A stretch of DNA of 7,506 nt from JAMBLL01 sp964387145 (lineage in GTDB: Bacteria; Actinomycetota; Acidimicrobiia; Spongiisociales; UBA5794), in assembly GCA_964387145.1 (NCBI GenBank), contig CAYLVM010000120.1, positions 1 through 7,506 on the forward strand, read 5' to 3'. A program made the translations under genes and the position numbers. The notes under the pieces were generated by a model, which saw only the letters and a program-made list of their open reading frames with translations, was not told the origin of the DNA and made no database searches. How positions within the stretch are numbered: position 1 is the first letter of the stretch; every line of letters starts with the position of its first letter. Positions 1 to 6,023 of this stretch are shown in pieces.

Positions 1-11
1 ACCTGAGGATT

Positions 12-380
12 ATGTACGCGATCATCCGCGCCGGCGGGAAGCAGGCAAAGGTTCACGAGGGCGATGTGCTCGACGTGGAACGTATCAAGGGCACCGACAA
101 GGTGTCGTACAAGCCGCTGCTCATCGTCAACGACGATGGGTCGGTCATCTCTGACCGCAAGGCGCTCGACAAGGCAACCGTGACCGCCGAGATCGTTGGC
201 GAGTCAGCCGGGCCGAAGATCGACATCTTCAAGTACAAGAACAAGACCGGCTATCGCCGCCGTCAGGGACACCGCCAGAAGTACACGACCATCAAGGTCA
301 CGAAGATCAAAGCGGGCGCGTCCAAGAAGAAGAAGGCGAAGGCTGAAGCGGATGAGTCCGCTGCAACCGAGGAGGCGTAG
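12..380 (+). CDS. rplU: 50S ribosomal protein L21
   Basis: This is a structural protein of the large ribosomal subunit that binds 23S rRNA. The 122-residue product begins MYAIIRAGGKQAKVHEGD, the classic L21 N-terminus. Near residues 75-90 it carries the basic family signature YKNKTGYRRRQGHRQKYT. Bacterial L21 is usually about 100-105 residues. The extra length is a low-complexity C-terminal tail (from about residue 102) with a lysine run followed by Ala/Glu-rich sequence, which I read as a disordered extension. The ATG at 12 is fixed by homology. A GAGGA at 5-9 lies only 2 nt upstream, an unusually short spacing. The promoter is outside the window. The stop is 2 nt before rpmA, so the two are almost certainly cotranscribed and translationally coupled. 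Confidence 0.97.
   Translation: MYAIIRAGGKQAKVHEGDVLDVERIKGTDKVSYKPLLIVNDDGSVISDRKALDKATVTAEIVGESAGPKIDIFKYKNKTGYRRRQGHRQKYTTIKVTKIKAGASKKKKAKAEADESAATEEA
371..375 (+). promoter_or_regulatory. Ribosome binding site of rpmA
   Basis: GGAGG lies inside the last codons of rplU, 7 nt upstream of the rpmA ATG at 383. It is one of the best Shine-Dalgarno matches in the window and confirms the rpmA start. Its position inside rplU supports translational coupling of L21 and L27. Confidence 0.8.
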
Positions 381-382
381 AG

Positions 383-637
383 ATGTCGAAAACCAAGGCA
401 AGCGGTTCATCACGCAACGGCCGCGACTCGCACGCGAAACGCCTCGGCCCGAAGGTGTTCGATGGCCAGTTCGTGAACGCGGGTGCGATCATCGTCCGTC
501 AACGCGGCACCCGCATCCACCCCGGTTCCAACGTCGGGCGGGGTGGAGACGACACGCTCTACGCCCTGGAGCCAGGCACGATCAAGTACGGCTCACGCCG
601 CGGTCGTCGCGAGGTCTCGGTCCTGCTCGAAAAGTAG
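383..637 (+). CDS. rpmA: 50S ribosomal protein L27
   Basis: This is a large-subunit protein whose flexible N-terminal tail reaches the peptidyl transferase centre in known ribosomes. The 84-residue length is normal. The family signature GAIIVRQRGTRIHPG is at about residues 33-47, followed by the conserved NVGRGGDDTLYALEPG stretch. The N-terminus reads MSKTKASGSSRNGRDS, whereas the common form is MAHKK(A/G)GGS. The histidine usually at position 3 is therefore absent, but the basic character is kept. There is no N-terminal extension of the kind that is proteolytically removed in Firmicutes. The gene starts 2 nt after rplU. A 156-nt gap follows before obg, so rplU-rpmA could be a transcript of its own or continue into obg; no clear terminator is visible. 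Confidence 0.98.
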   Translation: MSKTKASGSSRNGRDSHAKRLGPKVFDGQFVNAGAIIVRQRGTRIHPGSNVGRGGDDTLYALEPGTIKYGSRRGRREVSVLLEK

Positions 638-703
638 GCAGCGTACGCTCTTGTAAGCGCTCCGGCCATTGGGTGATCGGTGCGCTCCCCGGCATTGTCT
701 GCA

Positions 704-709
704 TATGAT
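704..709 (+). promoter_or_regulatory. Candidate -10 box upstream of obg
   Basis: TATGAT matches the sigma-70/SigA -10 consensus at 5 of 6 positions. A TG lies 2 nt upstream, close to but not at the extended -10 position. No good -35 hexamer lies 16-19 nt upstream. If used, transcription would start near 716 and leave a leader of about 80 nt that contains the 727-742 hairpin and the heptamer repeat. A rival is TTGACG at 744-749, which has only a poor -10 partner (TGAACT at 767-772). Confidence 0.35.
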
Positions 710-726
710 GCCGTCCTTCCCGAGCG

Positions 727-742
727 GGGAGTGTGACACCCC
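727..742 (+). other. Small hairpin in the obg leader
   Basis: GGG, a bulged A and GTG pair with CACCCC around the 3-nt loop TGA, giving six base pairs. The core GTGTGACAC is an odd-length palindrome, so it could also be a protein-binding site. There is no T-tract after it, so it is not a standard terminator. Confidence 0.4.
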
Positions 743-756
743 ATTGACGATTCTGG

Positions 757-777
757 CTGTGATCTGTGAACTGTGAA
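757..777 (+). repeat. Tandem 7-nt repeat upstream of obg
   Basis: Three head-to-tail heptamers CTGTGAT, CTGTGAA and CTGTGAA are followed by a partial fourth unit, CTGAAAG (778-784). The array ends 16 nt before the obg ATG, and the GAAAG of the last partial unit falls where a weak ribosome binding site would lie. TGTGA recurs at 732, 758, 765 and 772. Confidence 0.75.
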
Positions 778-793
778 CTGAAAGCTTCTCCTG

Positions 794-2065
794 ATGTTCG
801 TTGACAGCGTCGCCATCAGGGTGCGAGGTGGAAGCGGTGGAGCGGGTGTCTCGTCGTTCCTTCGCCGCAAGGGCTTACCGAAGGGGAGACCCAACGGCGG
901 TTCCGGCGGAGCAGGTGGCAACGTGGTTCTCGTTGCAGACTCCCAGGTGCCCACCCTGCTGCGTTACGACAGGCATCCCGACTGGAAAGCACCGAGCGGC
1001 ACGCATGGTGAAGGGGACCTTCGCCACGGCAGGCAGGGACAAGATCTGCGGCTCCCCGTCCCCCTTGGGACCGTCGTCAAGGACGAGGATGGCCGCGTCA
1101 TCGCCGATCTCGTCGAAGATGGCCAGGAACTCGTCGTTGCTCGGGGAGGCAAAGGTGGCAAGGGCAACGCTGCGTTCGTCTCTCCGGCGCGCAAAGCCCC
1201 GACGTTCGCCGAGCAGGGCGAGTTCGGTGAGGAGGTCGAGGTTCGTCTCGAACTCAAGCTCCTCGCAGACGCTGCGCTGATCGGGTATCCGAACGCAGGC
1301 AAGTCGACACTCATTGCACGGGTCTCAGCAGCCAAGCCGAAGATCGCAGACTATCCGTTCACGACACTGGTGCCGAACCTGGGCGTCGTCTCTATCGGTG
1401 ATCGGGAGATCGTCCTTGCGGACGTCCCCGGTCTCATCGAAGGAGCAGCCAGTGGCAAAGGGCTCGGGCATGAGTTCCTCCGACACACGGAGCGTGCGCG
1501 GGCACTCGTTGTGCTCCTCGATCCATCCCCGCTTCAGGTCGATTCACCTGCGAGGCAGCTCGAGGTGCTTCTCGGTGAGCTCGAGCAACACGACCCCGCC
1601 CTCGCCGCTCGGGAACGCATCGTCGTGGTATCCAAGGCCGAGCTGATCGACGACGATACATTCGATCTTCTTGGACTCGACGACGAGGTGAGGCGCATCT
1701 CGGCGATGACCGGTGAGGGAGTCGACGAGCTCATGTACGCGATCGCCGACCTCGTCGAAGAGGTCGACCTCGATACGCCTCAGCGCGAGGGGTTCATTCT
1801 GCATCGACCGCTGCGGGCAGATTTCACAATCCGGCGGGATGGAGACGAGTGGGTCGTCGAGGGCATTGCGGCGGTCCGTGCAGTGAACCTCTCCGATCTC
1901 ACAGACCCAGACGCCGCTGAGTTCGTTGCGAAGCGCCTCGTGGGGAGCGGGATCGTCGACGGCCTCATCGGGGCTGGAGCCGAGCCCGGTGACGATGTTC
2001 GCATCGGGTCGATCGTATTCACTTTCGATCCCGACTCGATCGGTGAAGAGGAAATGTTCCTGTGA
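794..2065 (+). CDS. obg: GTPase Obg (50S assembly GTPase)
   Basis: This is an essential-type GTPase linked to 50S subunit maturation and stress signalling. The 423-residue product has three parts: a glycine-rich Obg fold (about 1-157), a G domain (about 158-325) and a C-terminal OCT/DUF1967 domain (about 335-411). Motifs seen are G1 GYPNAGKST (164-172), G2 DYPFTTLVPNLG (186-197), G3 DVPGLIEGA (210-218) and G5 SAMTG (303-307). The G4 position reads SKAE (280-283) instead of NKxD. The Obg-fold stretch normally read as GGPDGGDGG is GRPNGGSGG here. The ATG at 794 follows from the family N-terminus; upstream there is only a weak GAAAG 9 nt away. The stop overlaps the proB start as GTGA. The OCT domain suggests an actinobacterial or firmicute-like subtype rather than the proteobacterial ObgE form. 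Confidence 0.97.
   Translation: MFVDSVAIRVRGGSGGAGVSSFLRRKGLPKGRPNGGSGGAGGNVVLVADSQVPTLLRYDRHPDWKAPSGTHGEGDLRHGRQGQDLRLPVPLGTVVKDEDGRVIADLVEDGQELVVARGGKGGKGNAAFVSPARKAPTFAEQGEFGEEVEVRLELKLLADAALIGYPNAGKSTLIARVSAAKPKIADYPFTTLVPNLGVVSIGDREIVLADVPGLIEGAASGKGLGHEFLRHTERARALVVLLDPSPLQVDSPARQLEVLLGELEQHDPALAARERIVVVSKAELIDDDTFDLLGLDDEVRRISAMTGEGVDELMYAIADLVEEVDLDTPQREGFILHRPLRADFTIRRDGDEWVVEGIAAVRAVNLSDLTDPDAAEFVAKRLVGSGIVDGLIGAGAEPGDDVRIGSIVFTFDPDSIGEEEMFL
2048..2052 (+). promoter_or_regulatory. Ribosome binding site of proB
   Basis: GAGGA lies within the last codons of obg, 9 nt before the GTG at 2062. This supports that GTG as the proB start and coupling of proB translation to obg. Confidence 0.6.
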
Positions 2066-3171
2066 GGAGACCGGTAGCGATCGGGGACCCCGTGGTCGTC
2101 AAGGTCGGGTCATCGAGTCTCACCGACACCGATGGGAGGCTCGACACATCATCTGTGGAGTCCATTGCCGCACAGCTCGCAGATCTTCGTGAACGGGGCA
2201 ACCCGCCGGTCCTCGTGAGTTCGGGGGCAATCGCAGCGGGGTTCGCCGATCTCGGGTTCTCCGAGAGGCCGTCAGATATCGCCGATCTGCAGGTCGCCGC
2301 CGCCGTTGGACAGCTCCAGCTCATGGCCCGCTACGCAGAAGCGTTCGGCGCTTTCGATATCCAGATCGGCCAGATCCTCCTCACCAAGGACGTGCTCGGG
2401 TCCCGAACCCAGTACCTCAACGCCCGTGCAGCCCTGTCCGCGATGTTGAATCTCGGTGTTGTGCCGATCGTGAACGAGAACGACACGGTCGCAGTCGACG
2501 AGGTTGCCTTCGGAGACAATGATCAGCTCGCCGCGATCACCGCTCATCTCGTGAACGCCGGAATGTTGGTGATCCTCACCGACACCGACGGCCTGTACTC
2601 GGATGATCCCAGGCTCTCCGGCGACGCCGAACTGCTCGTAGCCGTGCGTCACTCGGACGAGATCCTTGACCGGATCAAAGAGACGAGCGCTAAGGGGGTT
2701 CTCGGTTCAGGCGGGGTCGTGACGAAGATCGCTGCGGCTCGTATGGCTGCGTTCTCTGGGGTTCCCACCGTCATCGCATCGAGCCGTGTCCATGACGCGG
2801 TCGGTACAGCGGTGAACGGCGATGACGTGGGAACGTGGATCGACCCGAGGTCGTCCTCGCTCCCGGCACGCAAGCTGTGGCTCGCATTCGGCCTCCCATC
2901 ATCAGGATCGATCACCATCGACGAAGGTGCGGTCGTGGCACTCCTCTCAGATGGCAGATCGCTCCTACCCGTCGGTGTGCTCGATGTTGCGGGGTCGTTC
3001 CAGCGGTTCCAGGCTGTAGAGATCGCCGGCCCCGATGGATCGCTCATAGCGAAGGGGATCAGCCGCCTCTCAGCATCGGAGGTGCGCGCCGTCATTGGTG
3101 CTCACAGCTCCTCGGCCGGTGGAGAGGTGGTCCATCGCGACGATCTCGTCATCGTTGTGAACCGTCGGTAA
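2062..3171 (+). CDS. proB: Glutamate 5-kinase
   Basis: This cytosolic enzyme phosphorylates L-glutamate to gamma-glutamyl phosphate, the first step of proline synthesis. The 369 residues comprise an amino-acid kinase domain (about 1-262) and a C-terminal PUA domain (about 268-365), the full-length bacterial architecture. Visible motifs are the nucleotide-binding VVKVGSSSLT (12-21), VSSGAIAAG (52-60), NENDTVAVDE (138-147), FGDNDQLAA (150-158), LTDTDGLYSDDPR (172-184) and GSGGVVTK (215-222). In the last, the usual GTGGM is changed to GSGGV. The PUA domain opens with PARKLWLAFG and ITIDEGA. Translation starts at a GTG that overlaps the obg stop by 4 nt (GTGA). The partner gene proA (gamma-glutamyl phosphate reductase), often adjacent, is not in this window; an AAA+ ATPase follows instead. 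Confidence 0.96.
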   Translation: MRRPVAIGDPVVVKVGSSSLTDTDGRLDTSSVESIAAQLADLRERGNPPVLVSSGAIAAGFADLGFSERPSDIADLQVAAAVGQLQLMARYAEAFGAFDIQIGQILLTKDVLGSRTQYLNARAALSAMLNLGVVPIVNENDTVAVDEVAFGDNDQLAAITAHLVNAGMLVILTDTDGLYSDDPRLSGDAELLVAVRHSDEILDRIKETSAKGVLGSGGVVTKIAAARMAAFSGVPTVIASSRVHDAVGTAVNGDDVGTWIDPRSSSLPARKLWLAFGLPSSGSITIDEGAVVALLSDGRSLLPVGVLDVAGSFQRFQAVEIAGPDGSLIAKGISRLSASEVRAVIGAHSSSAGGEVVHRDDLVIVVNRR

Positions 3172-3181
3172 CTTCTGGCGC

Positions 3182-3187
3182 TACTCT
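3182..3187 (+). promoter_or_regulatory. Candidate -10 box for a leaderless moxR-type transcript
   Basis: TACTCT fits the actinobacterial TANNNT -10 pattern. Only 7 nt separate it from the ATG at 3195, so transcription would begin at or next to the start codon. The gene has no Shine-Dalgarno sequence, which is consistent with leaderless translation. No good -35 hexamer is visible at 16-19 nt (TTGTGA at 3155-3160 is 21 nt away). Confidence 0.35.
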
Positions 3188-3194
3188 GGCACCG

Positions 3195-4070
3195 ATGGCG
3201 AACACATGGAACACCCCCGGAGACGTCGGCACCGATCTCGCAGCAGCGGGCTACCTGTCGGATGCGCGCATCGCCCAGGTTGTGTTCCTTGCCGACCGAC
3301 TGGACAAGCCGATCCTCGCTGAGGGTCCTGCAGGCGTCGGTAAGACCGCACTGGCGCTCGCTCTTGCTGAGGCTACGGATCGCAAGCTGGTCAGGCTCCA
3401 GTGCTATGAGGGTCTCGATGAGGCGAAAGCGCTCTACGAGTGGGACTATCACAAGCAGCTCCTGCGCCTCCAGGCCGACGAGGGAGCCGCCTGGGGAGAC
3501 CTCGAGGGAGACATATTCTCCGAGCCGTTCCTCCTCGAGCGGCCACTCCTCGCAGCGATCCGCTCCCGTGAGCCTGTCGTGTTGCTCATCGATGAGGTCG
3601 ATCGTGTGGAGGTCGAGACGGAGGCCCTCCTGCTCGAAGTCCTCGACTCGTTCCAGGTCACGATCCCTGAGCTTGGGACCATCGAGGCGGCATCCCAGCC
3701 GATCGTCGTGCTCACCTCGAACAACACACGGGAGCTGTCTGAGGCCCTCAAGCGCAGATGTCTCTACCTGTACGTGCCGTACCCGTCGATCGAGCGCGAG
3801 CGGGCGATCCTCAACGCGAGGGTCCCCGAGCTCCCGGAGGTTCTTGCAGACAAGGTCGCAAGGACGGTTTCAACGATCCGTGACGTCCCGCTGCGTAAGG
3901 CACCGTCGGTATCCGAGACGATCGACTGGGCCCGAACGCTGCTTGCCCTCGGGATAGAGGACCTCGACGACACCGCAACGGCAGACACGCTGCATGTTCT
4001 TCTCAAGTACCGCACCGACATCGAGAAGGCGGCGAAGGAACTCTCGCTCGATCTCGGAGATGACGGGTAG
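3195..4070 (+). CDS. MoxR-family AAA+ ATPase (CoxD-like)
   Basis: This is a cytoplasmic AAA+ ATPase of the MoxR type. Such proteins act as chaperones that remodel or activate client proteins together with VWA partners. The 291-residue product shows Walker A GPAGVGKT (44-51), Walker B VVLLIDEVDR (128-137), sensor 1 LTSNN (173-177), an arginine-finger region ALKRRCLY (184-191) and a sensor 2 region around LRKAPSVSETIDWAR (233-247). The frame is open far upstream into proB, but the ATG at 3195 is chosen because it lies just after the proB stop and residue 1 begins a normal family N-terminus. It lacks a Shine-Dalgarno. The VWA gene follows after 6 nt, an arrangement typical of MoxR/VWA pairs. The closest known type is CoxD of the CO dehydrogenase locus, but no cox structural genes are here, so the client is unknown. 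Confidence 0.93.
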   Translation: MANTWNTPGDVGTDLAAAGYLSDARIAQVVFLADRLDKPILAEGPAGVGKTALALALAEATDRKLVRLQCYEGLDEAKALYEWDYHKQLLRLQADEGAAWGDLEGDIFSEPFLLERPLLAAIRSREPVVLLIDEVDRVEVETEALLLEVLDSFQVTIPELGTIEAASQPIVVLTSNNTRELSEALKRRCLYLYVPYPSIERERAILNARVPELPEVLADKVARTVSTIRDVPLRKAPSVSETIDWARTLLALGIEDLDDTATADTLHVLLKYRTDIEKAAKELSLDLGDDG

Positions 4071-4076
4071 GCCACC

Positions 4077-5498
4077 GTGTTGACCTCCCTGACCGAGTTC
4101 GTGGACGAGCTGAGGACGATGGGGATCCCCGTGTCGATGGTCGAGGTTCTCGATGCAGCATCGGCGATTGAGCACACCGACCTCGCTGCCCCGGAGAATC
4201 TCAAAGCGACGCTGGGGGCGACGCTCATCAAGAACGCACGGCACTACCCGGCGTTCGAAGCCACGTTCAACGTGTACTTCGGCCTGGCAGCACCGTCGGA
4301 TCCTGCCGAATCGGAAGGGGGCGTGTCGTCCGAGGCGGGCGGCGGCGGCGGGGGAGGAGAGTCCGGCGAGGGTGCCGAGATGCTTGATGCGCTCCTCGAT
4401 GCACTCCTCGGAGGTGATCGAGATCGCCTCCGCAACCTCGTCAGCCAGGCCATCACCGCATACGCAGGCATGCAGCCCGGGCGCCCGGTTGGTGGCCGCT
4501 ACTACACGTACCGCGTGCTACGTCGGATCGACACCGATGAGCTCCTCGCCAGGCTCCTTGCAGCACTCGCACCATCACAACCCGGGGGGGCCATCGATCA
4601 GCGGATTCATCGAGATGAAGCTGAGGCGATGGTGCAAGCGGTTCGCGACGAACTCGAACAACAGATCACGGCCCGTCTCGTCGACGATCGAGGGGCATCC
4701 CAGGTTGCAGCGTCGCGGAGACTTCCCCTCGTAGAGGATGTCGACCTGATGCATGCGACGAGAGCCGAGATCGCCGAAGTGGAGAAGGCCGTCGCCCCGC
4801 TCGCGAGGAAACTGGCGACCCGGTTGGCGCAACGTCGTCGACACGGTCGCAAGGGTCGTCTCGACGTCCGGAGAACTATCCGCCGTTCACTCGGGCACGG
4901 CGGGGTGCTCCTCGAGCCTCAGTTCAAGGCACCGCGCCGCTCCAAGCCCGAGATCGTGGTTCTGTGCGACCTCTCGGGATCCATGGCAACGTTCGCTCGC
5001 TTCACCATGCAGCTCACCTACGCCATTGCATCGGAGCTCTCGAAGGTTCGCGTCTTTGGCTTCATCGACGGTCTCGACGAGGTGACCGACTACTTCGGGT
5101 CGGACGTCGACTTCGCACAAGGTCTCATCGAGATGAGTCGCGGTGCCGACCTCGTGCGATCCGACGGTCACTCCGACTACGGGCGTTCACTCCAAGAGAT
5201 GTGGGAGAAGTACGGCGACGTCATCACCCCGCGCACCTCGGTGATGATCACCGGGGACGCGCGGAACAACTATCGCGACGCAGGTGAACGCTACCTGGAT
5301 CGGATCACAGAGCGGTCGAGGGCGACGTTCTGGCTGAACCCGGAGCCAAGAAGGTACTGGGACACCGGGGACTCGATCATGTCGCGCTATGCGGGCATGT
5401 GCGACGTCGTCGAGCAGGTCAGGACGCTCCGTCAGCTCGAAGACTTCGTGGAGCAGGCTGCTCTCCCGACGGTGCGTCGGCCACGCATCGCTTCGTGA
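4077..5498 (+). CDS. CoxE-like VWA domain protein
   Basis: This is the VWA partner of the upstream MoxR ATPase, probably cytoplasmic, as no signal peptide or membrane segment is seen. The 473-residue product has a helical N-terminal region, a glycine-rich linker (about 88-99), a long charged helical middle, a basic stretch QRRRHGRKGR (252-261) and a C-terminal VWA domain (about 290-460). The MIDAS metal site is visible as DLSGSM (298-303), HSDYG (365-369) and GDARNN (393-398). This pattern matches the VWA_CoxE family, whose members bridge the ATPase to a client enzyme. The start is GTG at 4077, immediately followed by an in-frame TTG at 4080 that could be used instead. No strong Shine-Dalgarno is present, so coupling to the ATPase gene, which ends 6 nt upstream, is likely. 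A G7 run at 4584-4590 lies in frame. Confidence 0.92.
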   Translation: MLTSLTEFVDELRTMGIPVSMVEVLDAASAIEHTDLAAPENLKATLGATLIKNARHYPAFEATFNVYFGLAAPSDPAESEGGVSSEAGGGGGGGESGEGAEMLDALLDALLGGDRDRLRNLVSQAITAYAGMQPGRPVGGRYYTYRVLRRIDTDELLARLLAALAPSQPGGAIDQRIHRDEAEAMVQAVRDELEQQITARLVDDRGASQVAASRRLPLVEDVDLMHATRAEIAEVEKAVAPLARKLATRLAQRRRHGRKGRLDVRRTIRRSLGHGGVLLEPQFKAPRRSKPEIVVLCDLSGSMATFARFTMQLTYAIASELSKVRVFGFIDGLDEVTDYFGSDVDFAQGLIEMSRGADLVRSDGHSDYGRSLQEMWEKYGDVITPRTSVMITGDARNNYRDAGERYLDRITERSRATFWLNPEPRRYWDTGDSIMSRYAGMCDVVEQVRTLRQLEDFVEQAALPTVRRPRIAS

Positions 5499-5571
5499 CC
5501 GCTTCGTTCAAGTTTCCTACCCCATCTGCCGATGGCAAGACCATCAAGAGATTCACACAGGTCGAGCCATC

Positions 5572-5578
5572 AGGGGGG
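5572..5578 (+). promoter_or_regulatory. Ribosome binding site of the response regulator
   Basis: AGGGGGG lies 7 nt upstream of the GTG at 5586. This purine-rich run decides the start: the frame is open back to an ATG at 5532, but the residues before 5586 do not resemble a receiver domain, and the spacing to GTG 5586 is ideal. Confidence 0.65.
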
Positions 5579-5585
5579 TTTGTCG

Positions 5586-5969
5586 GTGCATAGCGTGCTC
5601 GTCGTCGACGACTCCCATGTGATCCGCAGGCTCGTCGAAGTCTGCCTGGACCCGCTCGACGTCACGGTGACCACGGTCGGGACGGGTACAGACGCGCAGC
5701 TCGAGATGATGTCGAACCCGCCCGATGCGTTGATACTCGATGTCGGCCTCCCCGACATCTCCGGTTGGGACGTACTCGAGTTCGCACGATCGCAGTCGGT
5801 TCTCGACGGCCTCGCCATCATCATGATGACGGGCCGTACCGATGCTGCCGATGTCGAGCGTGCTGACTCGGCCGGTGCTGATCGGTATCTGATGAAGCCG
5901 TTCCGTCCCGCGGAGCTTCGCCGGATCCTCCTCGACACGCTCCACGGGGTTCCTGCACCGGTCCTCTAG
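5586..5969 (+). CDS. Single-domain response regulator (CheY-like receiver)
   Basis: This 127-residue product is a receiver domain alone, with no output domain. It begins MHSVLVVDDSHVIRRL. It keeps all key positions: the acidic pair D8/D9, the phospho-accepting aspartate D52 in LILDVGLPD, the switch threonine T82 in MMTGRT and the conserved lysine K104 in LMKPF. It is therefore likely to accept phosphate from a histidine kinase or phosphotransfer protein encoded elsewhere, as no kinase gene is present here. The chosen GTG start follows a strong purine-rich ribosome binding site. An 87-nt gap separates it from the VWA gene with no clear promoter, so it could be the third gene of that unit. Its output is unknown: it may act through protein contact in the manner of CheY, or in a phosphorelay in the manner of Spo0F/DivK. 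Confidence 0.9.
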   Translation: MHSVLVVDDSHVIRRLVEVCLDPLDVTVTTVGTGTDAQLEMMSNPPDALILDVGLPDISGWDVLEFARSQSVLDGLAIIMMTGRTDAADVERADSAGADRYLMKPFRPAELRRILLDTLHGVPAPVL

Positions 5970-5989
5970 AACCGCACTCCTTGCCCGGG

Positions 5990-5995
5990 TACGAT
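5990..5995 (+). promoter_or_regulatory. Candidate -10 box upstream of the M23-like gene
   Basis: TACGAT fits the TANNNT pattern and lies 28 nt before the ATG at 6024, so a leader of about 20 nt would result. The region 17 nt upstream (TAGAAC, 5967-5972) matches a -35 at only 3 of 6 positions. A small ATCGCT/AGCGGT stem-loop (5994-6009, one G-U pair) overlaps the expected start point. Confidence 0.3.
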
Positions 5996-6023
5996 CGCTG
6001 TGTAGCGGTGGTGCCTACCCCAT

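Larger units (their letters stand above)
638..793 (+). other. Intergenic region rpmA-obg
   Basis: This is the largest non-coding gap in the window (156 nt). It begins with a 10-nt perfect palindrome AGCGTACGCT at 640-649. An imperfect hairpin follows at 656-686: AGCGC pairs with GCGCT, then one mismatch, then 3 more pairs around a long loop. It continues with a possible -10 box (704-709), a small hairpin (727-742), a TTGACG resembling a -35 box (744-749) and a tandem heptamer repeat (757-777). No run of T follows either hairpin, so I do not call a rho-independent terminator. The region most likely carries the obg promoter and leader. Confidence 0.5.

Noticed and set aside
656..686. Rho-independent terminator after rpmA
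   Set aside because: The stem is interrupted, the loop is long and it is followed by CCCC rather than a T-run.
196..708. 170-residue + strand frame over rplU/rpmA
   Set aside because: Arg/Pro/Ser-rich translation overlapping two certain ribosomal protein genes; a typical high-GC shadow.
732..776. CRP/FNR-type operator from the TGTGA repeats
   Set aside because: Only same-orientation TGTGA half-sites are present; the matching TCACA half is absent at the needed spacing.
2272..2652. 126-residue minus-strand frame inside proB
   Set aside because: No motif or ribosome binding site seen, and it lies fully antisense to conserved kinase motifs.
2835..3194. Upstream extension of the AAA+ ATPase frame to 2835
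   Set aside because: It lies wholly within proB in another frame, is rich in Arg/Pro/Cys shadow residues and precedes the natural family N-terminus at 3195.
3195..5498. Carbon monoxide dehydrogenase accessory operon (coxD/coxE proper)
   Set aside because: The pair is CoxD/CoxE-like, but no dehydrogenase subunits or other cox genes are in the window, and such ATPase/VWA pairs serve many clients.
5532..5585. Earlier ATG start for the response regulator
   Set aside because: Eighteen extra residues have no receiver character, and a strong purine-rich site precedes GTG 5586 at ideal spacing.
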